This document shows positions 16,499 to 24,321 of a DNA stretch of 64,000 nucleotides, one piece after another. Below the pieces are notes generated by a model. That model searched no databases and was not told the DNA's origin. It was given only the letters and a program-made list of their open reading frames with translations. Location of the stretch: contig JAEYOR010000028.1 of the NCBI GenBank assembly GCA_023411615.1, forward strand, positions 21,607 through 85,606, written 5' to 3'. A program made the position numbers and the translations under genes. Every line of letters starts with the position of its first letter. The stretch's first letter is position 1. This DNA comes from Actinomycetes bacterium. Its GTDB lineage: Bacteria > Actinomycetota > Actinomycetes > Actinomycetales > Demequinaceae.

Positions 16499-16785
16499 TG
16501 CGCCTGCCCCTGCTCTTCGATGCGGTCGCTGAGTTCTGTCAACAAACGTTCACCAAACGGGGTGATGGTCACTACTGACGACCTGGCAAGCATGTCTCGT
16601 GCTTCCCTCAACGCTTGGGCCGCAACCTGGGCGTCGTGGTGGGCCAGCCAGCGGTCGAAATCTTCGCCACGCTGCGCTTCGAGTGCGAGTTCCTGGACGT
16701 CGTCCGTGCTGATCCACGGACGGTACTCGCCGCCATTCACAACGTATTCCCGTACTTCCTCCGTCGTCGGTGTGTAGTCAGTCAT
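16495..16785 (-). CDS. Hypothetical early phage protein
   Basis: The product is 96 aa, acidic and mostly helical (residues 40-90), beginning MTDYTPTTEEVREYVVNGGE. The N-terminal 'TTEEVRxxYV...' pattern is frequent in small actinophage proteins of unknown role. The ATG overlaps the upstream gene by 8 nt and its stop overlaps the next start. Confidence 0.7.
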   Translation of the reverse strand: MTDYTPTTEEVREYVVNGGEYRPWISTDDVQELALEAQRGEDFDRWLAHHDAQVAAQALREARDMLARSSVVTITPFGERLLTELSDRIEEQGQAQ

Positions 16786-17014
16786 TGGGTGCCTCCTCGT
16801 GGCGCATGTTCAGCCACTGCCGTAGGGACTCAACCTCGGCGGCGGTTAGGACGACGTGCTGGCCGGAGGTGCCGTTGGACACTGCAAACTCGACCGCGCC
16901 GTCGTCGCCGTGGCTCAACACGCGCAGGCCACCCTGGGCGTAGTCGTAGGCATCCCAGGTGGCGAGTTCGCCAGTTGCTTTGAGCCGCCACTGGTTGATG
17001 ATCCGCTTGCTCAC
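16778..17014 (-). CDS. Hypothetical early phage protein
   Basis: The product is 78 aa from GTG 17014 (GTGA overlap with the upstream stop). It has a beta-rich N-terminal half and a C-terminal helix (LTAAEVESLRQWLNM). No family recognised. Confidence 0.65.
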   Translation of the reverse strand: MSKRIINQWRLKATGELATWDAYDYAQGGLRVLSHGDDGAVEFAVSNGTSGQHVVLTAAEVESLRQWLNMRHEEAPND

Positions 17015-17298
17015 GACCCCACCTTCTCAATCAGGCGGGCGGCGTACTCTTGCCCCAACCCAAAGGGATTCACGGGCGCGCCATCGTCCCCCGTGACGAG
17101 ATCGGCCCGCACCTCGTCCGCGAGTTGCTTACGAATCAGCGGGAACATGGCAGAGAGGGCGGCTTGGGCGTCGCGCCGGTATTCAACCCGCACGCCACGG
17201 TCCAGGCTCTCCCATGTGATGCCGGGTTCCGGGCGGCGCTCGTACATCGCCTTCGCACTAGCCTCTACGATCTGCGCGGTCGTGACGTCAGTCATCAC
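17011..17298 (-). CDS. Hypothetical early phage protein, paralogue of the gene at 21353
   Basis: The product is 95 aa and helical. The pattern 'IVEASAKAMYERRPEPGITWESL...RVEYRRDAQAALSAMFPLI' parallels 'AVEAAAVKAWKRSNPPVTWEAL...NVRAELVDLVAAAAPAI' in the gene at 21353-21607, including the conserved W-E-S/A-L. The two look like diverged copies. Function unknown. Confidence 0.68.
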   Translation of the reverse strand: MMTDVTTAQIVEASAKAMYERRPEPGITWESLDRGVRVEYRRDAQAALSAMFPLIRKQLADEVRADLVTGDDGAPVNPFGLGQEYAARLIEKVGS

Positions 17299-17600
17299 CC
17301 CTCACCGCCTTCGGGTTCCTCGGTGAGGTGCTTGATGAGTCGCTTAGCGGAATCCAGCCCCGCCTCGGTGAGTCGGATATGGAACTCCCCCGATTCGTCC
17401 TGGGAGAGTCCGAAAAGGCCGTCAAGCGCTCCAACCAGGATGCCGTTGAGAACACCGTCTACCTCTTGGCAGTGGGTGCAGGCCCACATGGCACGCTCAC
17501 CTTCATCGTCCTCGGTGAGATATACGCGCAGTCTCTGCCCGTCGCCCATGTCGTAATCGCCAGGCTCAACTATCTCGTCGCCATCTTCGGTACGCATCAC
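17295..17600 (-). CDS. Hypothetical early phage protein
   Basis: The product is 101 aa, strongly acidic, with one CxxC (CTHC) near residue 42 that could bind metal. It overlaps its neighbours by 4 nt on both sides. No family recognised. Confidence 0.65.
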   Translation of the reverse strand: MMRTEDGDEIVEPGDYDMGDGQRLRVYLTEDDEGERAMWACTHCQEVDGVLNGILVGALDGLFGLSQDESGEFHIRLTEAGLDSAKRLIKHLTEEPEGGEG

Positions 17601-18511
17601 TCGTCCTCCATCCGGGCCGTCAAGCCCTTGTCCTTGATTGGTTCAGATCCAGGTGTGGACCTTGCCGCCCTCAGTGCGGCCTTGGCTGCTTCGGCGGCTT
17701 TCCGTGCGGCGTCAGGGTCAACGGATTGACGTTCGGCATCCTCGGCGGCGCGTTCAGCAGCTCGGGCATTCTCGGCGGCTCGACGTGACGCGGCTTTGGT
17801 TTCCTTCGCGCGTTCAGCCTCAAGTGCTTTCCATGCGGCCTTGTACCGCTTGCATTGGTTGCAGGGCGAGTCGGTTCCTTGGTGGTCGGGGCATCGCCAC
17901 GGCTCGAGCATGTTGTCGAGAATGTCGGGAGTAGGTGGCGGTGGTGGCTCTTGCGCGCTACTTACGTAACCTCCACCACCTACTTTCTTATCGCTATGGG
18001 TATCGGGTACGGGTACGAGCGATGCTGACCCGATAGGTGACCCGATAGAAAAACCGTCGCCCCCCCGATCGGGTACCCGATCGCCCCCCCGATAGGTTTC
18101 TTCCTCCTCGGGAGACAGTGGAGGCTCGTCCTCGCTGACTCCATTGCAGTACGGGCAGTCGGGCACAATCGTCTTTCGCTTGACGTGCCAGCGACGATGA
18201 TTGCCGAGGATCCCGGCGTCAGAGTCGGCCTTACGCTTGGCCCTCTCTGAGGCGGCGTCGGGCTGGTAGATCGTCCATTCGTGGAAGATCCAACCTGTTT
18301 TCAGTTCACGCCAGAGACCAGCGGCGACGAGAGCCGCTGCGTCCTTGGGTGTGCCGCCGAGCAGGGCGAGCGCATGTCTAGGCACCTTGCCGTCTGTCAT
18401 TTCGGCGGCGCACCATGAGCCTGCGGTGACCCAAAGCGCTCGGGCCCGATGTGGAGTTGCCATCCATTTCGGGTGACTGTAGAGGCGGTCGTCTACCTTG
18501 AACCAACTCAT
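17597..18511 (-). CDS. Replication-initiator-like protein carrying iterons
   Basis: The product is 304 aa. The N-terminal ~100 residues (MSWFKVDDRLYSHPKW..., helical winged-helix-like) match the phage replisome/initiator N-terminal domain seen in actinophage O/DnaD-type proteins. A CPYC motif and later CPDH...CNQC suggest zinc binding. The middle is a low-complexity Gly/Pro/Asp region encoded by DNA iterons at 18029-18096, and the C-terminus (residues ~230-290) is a long Ala/Glu/Arg coiled coil. An initiator gene that contains its own origin, as in lambda O, fits this arrangement. Confidence 0.68.
   Translation of the reverse strand: MSWFKVDDRLYSHPKWMATPHRARALWVTAGSWCAAEMTDGKVPRHALALLGGTPKDAAALVAAGLWRELKTGWIFHEWTIYQPDAASERAKRKADSDAGILGNHRRWHVKRKTIVPDCPYCNGVSEDEPPLSPEEEETYRGGDRVPDRGGDGFSIGSPIGSASLVPVPDTHSDKKVGGGGYVSSAQEPPPPPTPDILDNMLEPWRCPDHQGTDSPCNQCKRYKAAWKALEAERAKETKAASRRAAENARAAERAAEDAERQSVDPDAARKAAEAAKAALRAARSTPGSEPIKDKGLTARMEDE
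18029..18096. repeat. Iteron cluster, candidate phage replication origin
   Basis: CCCGAT starts at 18029, 18041, 18064, 18076 and 18088: intervals of 12, 23, 12 and 12 bp. A degenerate unit (CCGTCG) fills the gap near 18054. Bases 18066-18083 are a perfect 18-bp palindrome (CGATCGGGTACCCGATCG). An inverted ATCGGG lies at 18002. The cluster is inside the replication-initiator-like gene. Confidence 0.6.
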
Positions 18512-18903
18512 GCCGTTGGTCCGTTCTCGACGTAGCGGTAGTTGCCCCGGTGCTTGGCGTTGGCCCGGCGCTGACGTGCGCGTAGCGCTTCGAGTTTCGC
18601 GTCACCGCGGGGGATAGCTCGCCGCAGGTTCTCGTGGTTTTGGAGTTCCCGCAGGTGAGCGGGATTCACACACGCCTTGTTGTTGCACACGTGATCCGTG
18701 ACGAGATGCGCGGAAGTCCAACGGCCGTGCTCGAGGAAGAAAGCAACGCGGTGTGCGAGGTGTAGTTTGCCGTCGAACCAAATGACGCCGTAGCCGCGGT
18801 TGTTGCGCGAACCATGCCAAACGACACAGCCGGAAGAGTCGAGTTGTGAATACTTCGCCATCCGCTCAATGACGGATTCGATGGGCGAGAGGGTAGACTT
18901 CAT
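18508..18903 (-). CDS. HNH endonuclease (homing-type)
   Basis: The product is 131 aa from ATG 18903, chosen for the AAGGGG site 6 nt upstream. The core reads LAHRVAFFLEHGRW...TDHVCNNKACVNPAHLRELQNHEN, a clear HNH_3-type domain. It is preceded by a 146-bp gap (18904-19049), unusual in this operon, and its start is independent of the upstream gene. This suggests a free-standing homing endonuclease inserted beside the replication gene. Confidence 0.88.
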   Translation of the reverse strand: MKSTLSPIESVIERMAKYSQLDSSGCVVWHGSRNNRGYGVIWFDGKLHLAHRVAFFLEHGRWTSAHLVTDHVCNNKACVNPAHLRELQNHENLRRAIPRGDAKLEALRARQRRANAKHRGNYRYVENGPTA

Positions 18904-19049
18904 GTCAGCCCCTTTTCTGCTAGTACCAGAACTGCGGGTCAGGCCCTCGGTGGTGTTAGTCGCACCTCGGGGGCCGTTTCTATTTTCCCACGTTGAGCAC
19001 TGAAAAGCGAATAGATTGCGCATGCAAATAGTCGCGTGAATATGGGCCA

Positions 19050-19409
19050 TCACTCACCCCCGAGTAGCGTGGTGAAATCGGCTCCGGTCATGGTCACGTA
19101 CCATTCACCAGCGTTTGTGGTGCCGCGTTTCTTGTGCCACACGACACCCACTGCGGCGTCGTCGTTGCCGCGTTCAATCTCGGCTTCGTTGACCCATTCG
19201 GCGAGTGCGAGCTTGGTGTGGTCCTTGACCTCGATGACGACACGTGATCCGCCACGGGTGCGCACGCCGGTGATGTCGCCGCGATCTTTTGACCCGTTCT
19301 TGGCGCGTCGTTCAATGCGGTCGTCATTGAGCGTGGCGCGTAGGTACTCGGCTACGGATGCTTCGGCCCGCGCTCCGGCTGCCTTTCTGGATGCGTAGTT
19401 GCGGGTCAT
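19050..19409 (-). CDS. PD-(D/E)XK Holliday junction resolvase-like nuclease
   Basis: The product is 119 aa from ATG 19409 (ATGA overlap). The motif set E16 ... D45 (DRGDITG) ... E60-x-K62 (VVIEVKD) matches small archaeal/phage Hjc-like resolvases. The NYASRKAAGARAEASVAEYLR N-terminus is also typical of actinophage members. It would resolve recombination or replication intermediates before packaging. Confidence 0.78.
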   Translation of the reverse strand: MTRNYASRKAAGARAEASVAEYLRATLNDDRIERRAKNGSKDRGDITGVRTRGGSRVVIEVKDHTKLALAEWVNEAEIERGNDDAAVGVVWHKKRGTTNAGEWYVTMTGADFTTLLGGE

Positions 19410-19744
19410 ACCTCTACCGGCCTTCCGCATTTGCAGAACAAAGAACCGTCAATGTTTGTGGTGTACGCCTCATGCTCGTGTTGTTGGTATGGGTCAAGTT
19501 CCCAGAAGTTCATGGGGGGCGGCATCTCTACTTGAGCAACCGCCTCGCCATTCCCTCGCGCATCTCCACATTCACAGCCGTCAAAGTTGCACGGGAGTCG
19601 GCCGTCGCTGGTTGCGAACGTTCGGTGGGCGTGGCCCATGAACATGTGGCCGCATATGCACATCTCTCGGTCGTTGCAGCCCTTTCCGCCGTGGTCGTCG
19701 TGGCATCGCGGGCAGATCCAGGCTTGCGTCTCAATCCCGCTCAC
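19406..19744 (-). CDS. Cys-rich zinc-binding phage protein
   Basis: The product is 112 aa with at least nine Cys plus several His (CPRCHDDH, CNDREMCICGH, CNFDGCECG, CKCG). The spacing suggests two zinc ribbons. The family is unknown. It overlaps both neighbours by 4 nt. Confidence 0.68.
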   Translation of the reverse strand: MSGIETQAWICPRCHDDHGGKGCNDREMCICGHMFMGHAHRTFATSDGRLPCNFDGCECGDARGNGEAVAQVEMPPPMNFWELDPYQQHEHEAYTTNIDGSLFCKCGRPVEV

Positions 19745-19899
19745 GACGCGATCACCTGCCAGCAGGAGACGCCGAGCACGAAAGCGGCGGCGGCAAGGAC
19801 GGCAAGGTGATACCAGGCCATGTCGCGGCGCTTGTGCCGTGGCTCCAACGGCGGCCAGTATTCGAGGCCGAGAATGACGACGGCTTCATAGGCGGTCAT
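19741..19899 (-). CDS. Small single-pass membrane protein (52 aa)
   Basis: I start it at ATG 19899, which overlaps the upstream stop (ATGA); the longer frame to 20022 is a basic Pro/Arg read-through. It has a short cytoplasmic-looking N-terminus with KRRD and then a hydrophobic helix at residues ~30-50 (LAVLAAAAFVLGVSCW). Function unknown. Confidence 0.62.
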   Translation of the reverse strand: MTAYEAVVILGLEYWPPLEPRHKRRDMAWYHLAVLAAAAFVLGVSCWQVIAS

Positions 19900-20258
19900 C
19901 GGTCGCCCCCGTTCTCGCGCAGGTGGGCGGCGATGGCCTTGGCGATCACTTGTGCTTTGTGTTCGTGCAGGTTGGGCTTTTCGCCGAGGTATGAGCCCAT
20001 CTCGCTGCATCCGCAGTGGCATTCCACGTAGTAGGAGTTGCGGGCCTTTGTGCCATGAGCGTCCAGCAGTGGTTCGATGATCTGAGCGAGCGCCTCCGCC
20101 TTCACCTCAGCGGTGGGTGTGAGGTGGAAGCCTGCTGCGATGAGGTCGGTTGCCACGTAGTCCCATACCGGAATCCCGTGCACGCGCCGTTTCTGATGGT
20201 CGTGGTACGACTCAAAGATCGCCTTCGCCAACACATCCCGCTCTTCCTGGGCGCTCAA
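19896..20258 (-). CDS. Hypothetical early phage protein
   Basis: I prefer TTG 20258, which overlaps the SSB stop (TTGA), over the GTG at 20297; the product is then 120 aa. It is mixed alpha/beta with a CHCGC cluster near residue 80. No family recognised. Confidence 0.6.
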   Translation of the reverse strand: MSAQEERDVLAKAIFESYHDHQKRRVHGIPVWDYVATDLIAAGFHLTPTAEVKAEALAQIIEPLLDAHGTKARNSYYVECHCGCSEMGSYLGEKPNLHEHKAQVIAKAIAAHLRENGGDR

Positions 20259-20719
20259 AACGGGGGCTCCGATTCGTTCACGGGTGACGACGCCCACGGA
20301 TCGTTATCGGGCGTGGTCACTGGTACGGATTTCACTTGCCCGGACCCGCTCATCACGGTCGTCGTTCGCGTCACTTTGGCCGTGGCGTACTTGAGCGACG
20401 GGCCGATCTCGTCAACCTGCAACTCCATCGATGTGCGCTTCTCGCCGTCTTTCTCCCACGGCTTTGACACGAGCCGCCCGGTCACGATGACCCGCATGCC
20501 TTTGGTGAGCGATTCGGCCACGTTCTCAGCGGCCTCACGCCACAAAGAGCAGCGCACGAACAGTGTTTCCCCGTCCTTCCATTCGTTCGCCTGCTTGTCG
20601 AAGAACTTGGGTGTCGAAGCAACAGTGAAGTTGGCGACGGCCGCACCAGACTGGGTGAAGCGCAGTTCGGGGTCGCCCGTCAGGTTGCCGACGATCGTCA
20701 GGGTGGTGTCGTTAGCCAT
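20255..20719 (-). CDS. ssb: Single-stranded DNA-binding protein
   Basis: The product is 154 aa. Residues 1-110 are an OB fold with the SSB signatures LTIVGNLTGDPELRFT, FTVAST, LFVRCSLWREAAENVAESL and VIVTGRLVSKPWE. The C-terminus ends acidic-then-EPPF, a short version of the protein-recruiting SSB tail. It is phage-encoded and lies with recT/recE and the resolvase. The ATG overlaps the previous TAA. Confidence 0.95.
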   Translation of the reverse strand: MANDTTLTIVGNLTGDPELRFTQSGAAVANFTVASTPKFFDKQANEWKDGETLFVRCSLWREAAENVAESLTKGMRVIVTGRLVSKPWEKDGEKRTSMELQVDEIGPSLKYATAKVTRTTTVMSGSGQVKSVPVTTPDNDPWASSPVNESEPPF

Positions 20720-21111
20720 TAGTTCTCCTTCATTACGGGCTTGATGCGCCAGGTGATCTCGGTGTCTCTGCGCCGGTATGACAGGCGCCAGTGACGGAAG
20801 CCGTTGCGCGCGAGGTAGCGACTGCCCGACTGTTGGGTGGTGCGCGTCTCCCGCTCGGACGGGCAGGCGGTGATGACTTTCGCCGTGAGTGGGTTATCCA
20901 TTTCGATGAGGCGTTGCGCGATTCGCTGACCTGGTGTTGCCAACGGAATTGGTTTCAACTCCACGCCGCGCGCCTTCGCCACATGCTCGGGAATGAGCAG
21001 GCCAGCCTCAGCTTTGGCGATGACCTCTCTGAGCCCGTCGTATGGGTTGCGGCGCACGACCTTGTGCGAGCCGTTCATGTTTGACGGGATGGCGACATGG
21101 CGGCGGGTCAT
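20719..21111 (-). CDS. Hypothetical early phage protein
   Basis: The product is 130 aa and basic. The first half is helical (YDGLREVIAKAEAGLLIPEHVAKARGVELKP is the clearest helix pair); the second half is Arg-rich and beta-like (YLARNGFRHWRLSYRRRDTE). It may bind nucleic acid. No family recognised. Confidence 0.65.
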   Translation of the reverse strand: MTRRHVAIPSNMNGSHKVVRRNPYDGLREVIAKAEAGLLIPEHVAKARGVELKPIPLATPGQRIAQRLIEMDNPLTAKVITACPSERETRTTQQSGSRYLARNGFRHWRLSYRRRDTEITWRIKPVMKEN

Positions 21112-21356
21112 GCGGCCACCGCCTTATTGAGCGTGCGGCACGTGAAGCACAGGCCGTCCCAGCATTGGTCGCCGCAACCGCGACACCTACTGATGCGCTT
21201 GTCCTCCTTGGTGAAGGACTGCATGAGCGGTGAAGGCTTCTTGCGAGGCGCCTCGGGTGTGACGGTGCGGGCCAACATTCGGTTGCGGTGCTCACGGAAC
21301 AGCATGTGAAGGTTTGCGACCATGTAGGCGGGGGTCGGTTCGTCCAGTTGGCTCAC
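21108..21356 (-). CDS. Small zinc-ribbon phage protein
   Basis: The product is 82 aa from GTG 21356, overlapping the upstream stop as GTGA. The C-terminus carries CRGCGDQCWDGLCFTC, a Cys4-5 zinc knuckle. The N-terminal half is helical and basic. Role unknown. Confidence 0.62.
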   Translation of the reverse strand: MSQLDEPTPAYMVANLHMLFREHRNRMLARTVTPEAPRKKPSPLMQSFTKEDKRISRCRGCGDQCWDGLCFTCRTLNKAVAA

Positions 21357-21607
21357 GCTTCCTCCTCCAATTCGCGCCACAGAATCTCGACGGGGATCGC
21401 ACATTCGCCGTCCACGGTGGCGAGCAGGTCACGAAGCACTTGGGCTTTGATTGCGGGTGCTGCGGCAGCAACCAGGTCCACCAGCTCGGCGCGCACGTTG
21501 TACTTGGTGAATTCGGGCAGCGCTTCCCATGTGACGGGCGGATTTGAGCGCTTCCACGCCTTCACAGCGGCGGCTTCCACGGCTTCGGTGAGGTCGAGGG
21601 CGCTCAT
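21353..21607 (-). CDS. Hypothetical early phage protein, paralogue of the gene at 17011
   Basis: The product is 84 aa. It shares the EA-A-KA...R..P.(V/I)TWE(A/S)L...AAxPxI pattern with the 95-aa product of 17011-17298. Both are small helical proteins of unknown role. Start and stop overlap neighbours by 4 nt. Confidence 0.66.
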   Translation of the reverse strand: MSALDLTEAVEAAAVKAWKRSNPPVTWEALPEFTKYNVRAELVDLVAAAAPAIKAQVLRDLLATVDGECAIPVEILWRELEEEA

Positions 21608-21726
21608 GCGAGGACCCCCAGCAGTTCCAGTCGCCGCTCGACAGAGCCGACGATGGCCACAGCGACGCGAGCGCAGTCAGCACACAAGGTCTCGGGCGAT
21701 GCGACACCACAATCCGCGCACCTCAC
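21604..21726 (-). CDS. Tiny zinc-ribbon protein (40 aa)
   Basis: GTG 21726 overlaps the methyltransferase stop (GTGA), and the TGA overlaps the next ATG. The product has CADC near the start and CADC again at residues ~15-18, a complete Cys4 ribbon, followed by a helix. Both overlaps and the Cys spacing support it despite its size. Confidence 0.6.
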   Translation of the reverse strand: MRCADCGVASPETLCADCARVAVAIVGSVERRLELLGVLA

Positions 21727-23357
21727 GCCGCCACCTGCTCTCCGGTGATGGCCTCAACAACCGTGCCGATGAGGTCGCGGGCGGCAGGCGGGGTGACAGC
21801 GTTGCCGCTGAGTTTGACCTGCTCGCGACGATTGCCGACCATGATGTAGTCGGCCGGGAACGCCATCGCCTGCTTGATTTCGGACGGCTCCAACATGCGG
21901 AAGTACACGTCTGCGATGTCCACCGTGCCGCCCCGGAGAAGGGCTTGATGGCCTGCCGTTGTGATGGTGCGCCCCGGCTCGGTCGTGGGCGTGGTCATCT
22001 CCGCACCGCCACCGTTCATCCGATGCAGCAGTCCGTGGCGCGGCTCCGTGGTGACTGTCGCCACTGGCTCGCTGGCAGGCTTCACGGCATCGTCGCGGGA
22101 GTAGTACGACATCACTAGCGCGTGGTGATTGCCGCCAGCGCTGACCGTCGAAAGCGGGTCGCTCGCGGGCCTGCCAATCGAGCCGCCACCACGCATCTCT
22201 GACACCAGCGGCGGGAATGCGATGCCCGTCTCATTGCGGGTTGTCTGCGCACGCATTGCATCTGCGGCACTGAATGGCTGCTTGCCCTCGCGACCCTCGA
22301 CCGGGATCATCGTCGGGTGCAACGCGAGGCCCTTGGACTCACGGGTGTGCATCGCCTTCACCGGTTCCGACGTAGGCCACGCCCGGTAATACCCGTTCGG
22401 GTCGCCAAACGCACGGTGCTTCGGATCTGCGGCGTCATACGTGTTGCCGCCATGTTCCACCATCAGGGGCGTCCAGTACCGTTCGATACCGGCCTGAATC
22501 CGGCGCATCGTTTTCTCTGCGAGCGGCTTGTCACGGTCACCGATACGAACACCAGGGTTCGACCAGTCGATGAACGACGCCGCTGGAAGCCACGCCGGTT
22601 CGACAATCTGCCCACGGCACGAGTGCTTGGGGCACCTGTAGACGTACTGCGAGCGGTACTTGCCGACGACGGCGCGCGGATTCTTGAAGGTCTGCATCGA
22701 GTTCACGACCTCGCCGCACGACGGGCAAAACGCGCGGGGGCGTTGCATGTGCTCAAAGTCAGGCGCGCGTTCACCTTCACGCCAGAACGCGATATACACG
22801 CGGTCCCGTGACTGCGGTGCCGGCAGCCCATACTTTTGGGCGTGCATGGAGTTGAGCGATATCAGCTTGTGCTTGTACCCCATGTTGCCCATCGCGCCAA
22901 GCCAGTTGCGGAACTGTGAACCGGTCGAGCCGCGTGGTGATGACCAGTGCACCACCTCCACGACGTTCTCTACGAGCACGGCGCGGTAGTCGTGCACCTC
23001 AGCGAAGCGCACGACATCCCACATCGTTGCTCGCGAGCGTTCAGCCGCCGCGTCGGGCAGCACGTCACCAAACAGGTCGGGTTGTTTCAGCCCGGCGACA
23101 CGGCCCTTCGCCTTCGAATGGTTGGTGCATTCCGGCGACGCCCAAAGCACATCGGTGGTCGGCACGTAGCGCGGGTCGGTCTGTGAGATGTCGGCCTGCA
23201 AGTGGTCGGTGTCTGGATGGTTCGCGTTGTGCGTCTCAATAGCGCGGTCCCAATGGTTCGCGGCCAGGCGGACACTCACGCCAGGGACAGCGACCGCACC
23301 AGTGGATGAGCCGCCAGCACCACAAAACAAGTCAGTAAGGGTGAGGTTCGCCATCAT
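21723..23357 (-). CDS. C5-cytosine-type DNA methyltransferase with variant catalytic motif
   Basis: The product is 544 aa from ATG 23357. Motif I DLFCGAGG is at residues 9-16, motif VI VLVENV at 128-132, motif VIII QSRDRVYIAF follows, and motifs IX-X end in LSGNAVTPPAARDL. The motif IV region reads SPECTNHS (residues 74-81) where cellular enzymes have PCQ, so the Cys is displaced by one position. The target domain contains a zinc pair (CPSC ... CPKHSC). It probably modifies phage DNA against host restriction. Whether it makes plain 5mC is uncertain. Confidence 0.83.
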   Translation of the reverse strand: MMANLTLTDLFCGAGGSSTGAVAVPGVSVRLAANHWDRAIETHNANHPDTDHLQADISQTDPRYVPTTDVLWASPECTNHSKAKGRVAGLKQPDLFGDVLPDAAAERSRATMWDVVRFAEVHDYRAVLVENVVEVVHWSSPRGSTGSQFRNWLGAMGNMGYKHKLISLNSMHAQKYGLPAPQSRDRVYIAFWREGERAPDFEHMQRPRAFCPSCGEVVNSMQTFKNPRAVVGKYRSQYVYRCPKHSCRGQIVEPAWLPAASFIDWSNPGVRIGDRDKPLAEKTMRRIQAGIERYWTPLMVEHGGNTYDAADPKHRAFGDPNGYYRAWPTSEPVKAMHTRESKGLALHPTMIPVEGREGKQPFSAADAMRAQTTRNETGIAFPPLVSEMRGGGSIGRPASDPLSTVSAGGNHHALVMSYYSRDDAVKPASEPVATVTTEPRHGLLHRMNGGGAEMTTPTTEPGRTITTAGHQALLRGGTVDIADVYFRMLEPSEIKQAMAFPADYIMVGNRREQVKLSGNAVTPPAARDLIGTVVEAITGEQVAA

Positions 23358-23500
23358 CGACCGTCCTGAATCGCGGTGACGACGGCGGCGGTGAGTGCAC
23401 CCGCGCCCATGCCAAGGCCGAGCGGAATCATGATCGCTGCGATGAGCCAGCACCAACCGTGGCGGCGGGGCGCTGCGTGACGTGGGGCGTGGCGGGTCAT
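23354..23500 (-). CDS. Small membrane protein (48 aa)
   Basis: ATG 23500 overlaps the RecT stop (ATGA) and the TGA overlaps the methyltransferase ATG. The N-terminus is His/Arg-rich (MTRHAPRHAAPRRHG), followed by one or two hydrophobic segments (WCWLIAAIMIPLGLGMG, ALTAAVVTA). Role unknown. Confidence 0.62.
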   Translation of the reverse strand: MTRHAPRHAAPRRHGWCWLIAAIMIPLGLGMGAGALTAAVVTAIQDGR

Positions 23501-24321
23501 GCGAGCGTCCCCTGCTCAGGAGCCGGGTCCGGGGTTTCCTCAAGGACCCGCAACTCAGCGAGCACCGCGTCAGCTTCCACGGCGGTGAGATTGTCCGTGC
23601 GGGCGTCGCCACGTTCCGTGACCCGCGAAAGCATCGCCTTCGCCGCGACCGCAGACAGGCCAAGCGCCTTCACACCAGCCTTGATGTGCTCAACCTGTTC
23701 GGCGGACGCCAACACCTCGACCGGCTCAACGCCCACCGGTTCGGCCTCGACCGGCTCAACGTCCGTGACGGTCGCCACACCAAGCGCCTCGGTCACGGTC
23801 TGGACCGCTGACTCCGGGCGGGAGTCCATCATTTCGTCCGGCACATACGCGACGCCATACAGCGCTTCGGGACAAGCGATACGGGCGCATGCGGTGATCG
23901 CACGCCATTTCAGCATCGTGCCCGGCTGCTTCTTCCAGTTGTCGTTGCCGGTCAGTCCCATCTTCGCGGCACGGTCAATGGTCCATTCCTCACGGAACTC
24001 GAACTCAGGGTCATCGACACGCCAAATGCTTGCGACCGCTCTCGTGTCGTCACCGGTGACCCGCAAGCGGTGCCCGGCCTTGCGGACGTTCGCTGTAATC
24101 AGCTCAGCTGATGCGGTGGGTTTGCCTTTGATGACCGAGATCCGGTACAGCGCCTCAGCGGGCGACAGCCCCATTGATGCGCCGAGGTTCGCGGCGATCA
24201 TCACGTCGGCGGGCTTGCCCCGGTACGCGTCGGGCAGGATCGCGGCTGACGATGCGGCGCGAGCCCATTCCATTTGTGCGGCCAAACCGTTGTCGGCGTG
24301 GACGGTGAGGTCAGTTGACAT
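23497..24321 (-). CDS. RecT-family single-strand annealing protein
   Basis: The product is 274 aa. The core (residues ~10-165), with YRGKPADVMIAANLGASMG, LYRISVIKGKPTASAELITA and MLKWRAITACARIACPEALYG, is characteristic of the RecT/Bet-type annealases of actinophages. The C-terminus has an acidic VEPVEAEPVGVEPVEV repeat and a helical SSB-interaction-like tail. It overlaps the RecE-like exonuclease by 11 nt, forming the classical exonuclease-annealase pair. Confidence 0.9.
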   Translation of the reverse strand: MSTDLTVHADNGLAAQMEWARAASSAAILPDAYRGKPADVMIAANLGASMGLSPAEALYRISVIKGKPTASAELITANVRKAGHRLRVTGDDTRAVASIWRVDDPEFEFREEWTIDRAAKMGLTGNDNWKKQPGTMLKWRAITACARIACPEALYGVAYVPDEMMDSRPESAVQTVTEALGVATVTDVEPVEAEPVGVEPVEVLASAEQVEHIKAGVKALGLSAVAAKAMLSRVTERGDARTDNLTAVEADAVLAELRVLEETPDPAPEQGTLA

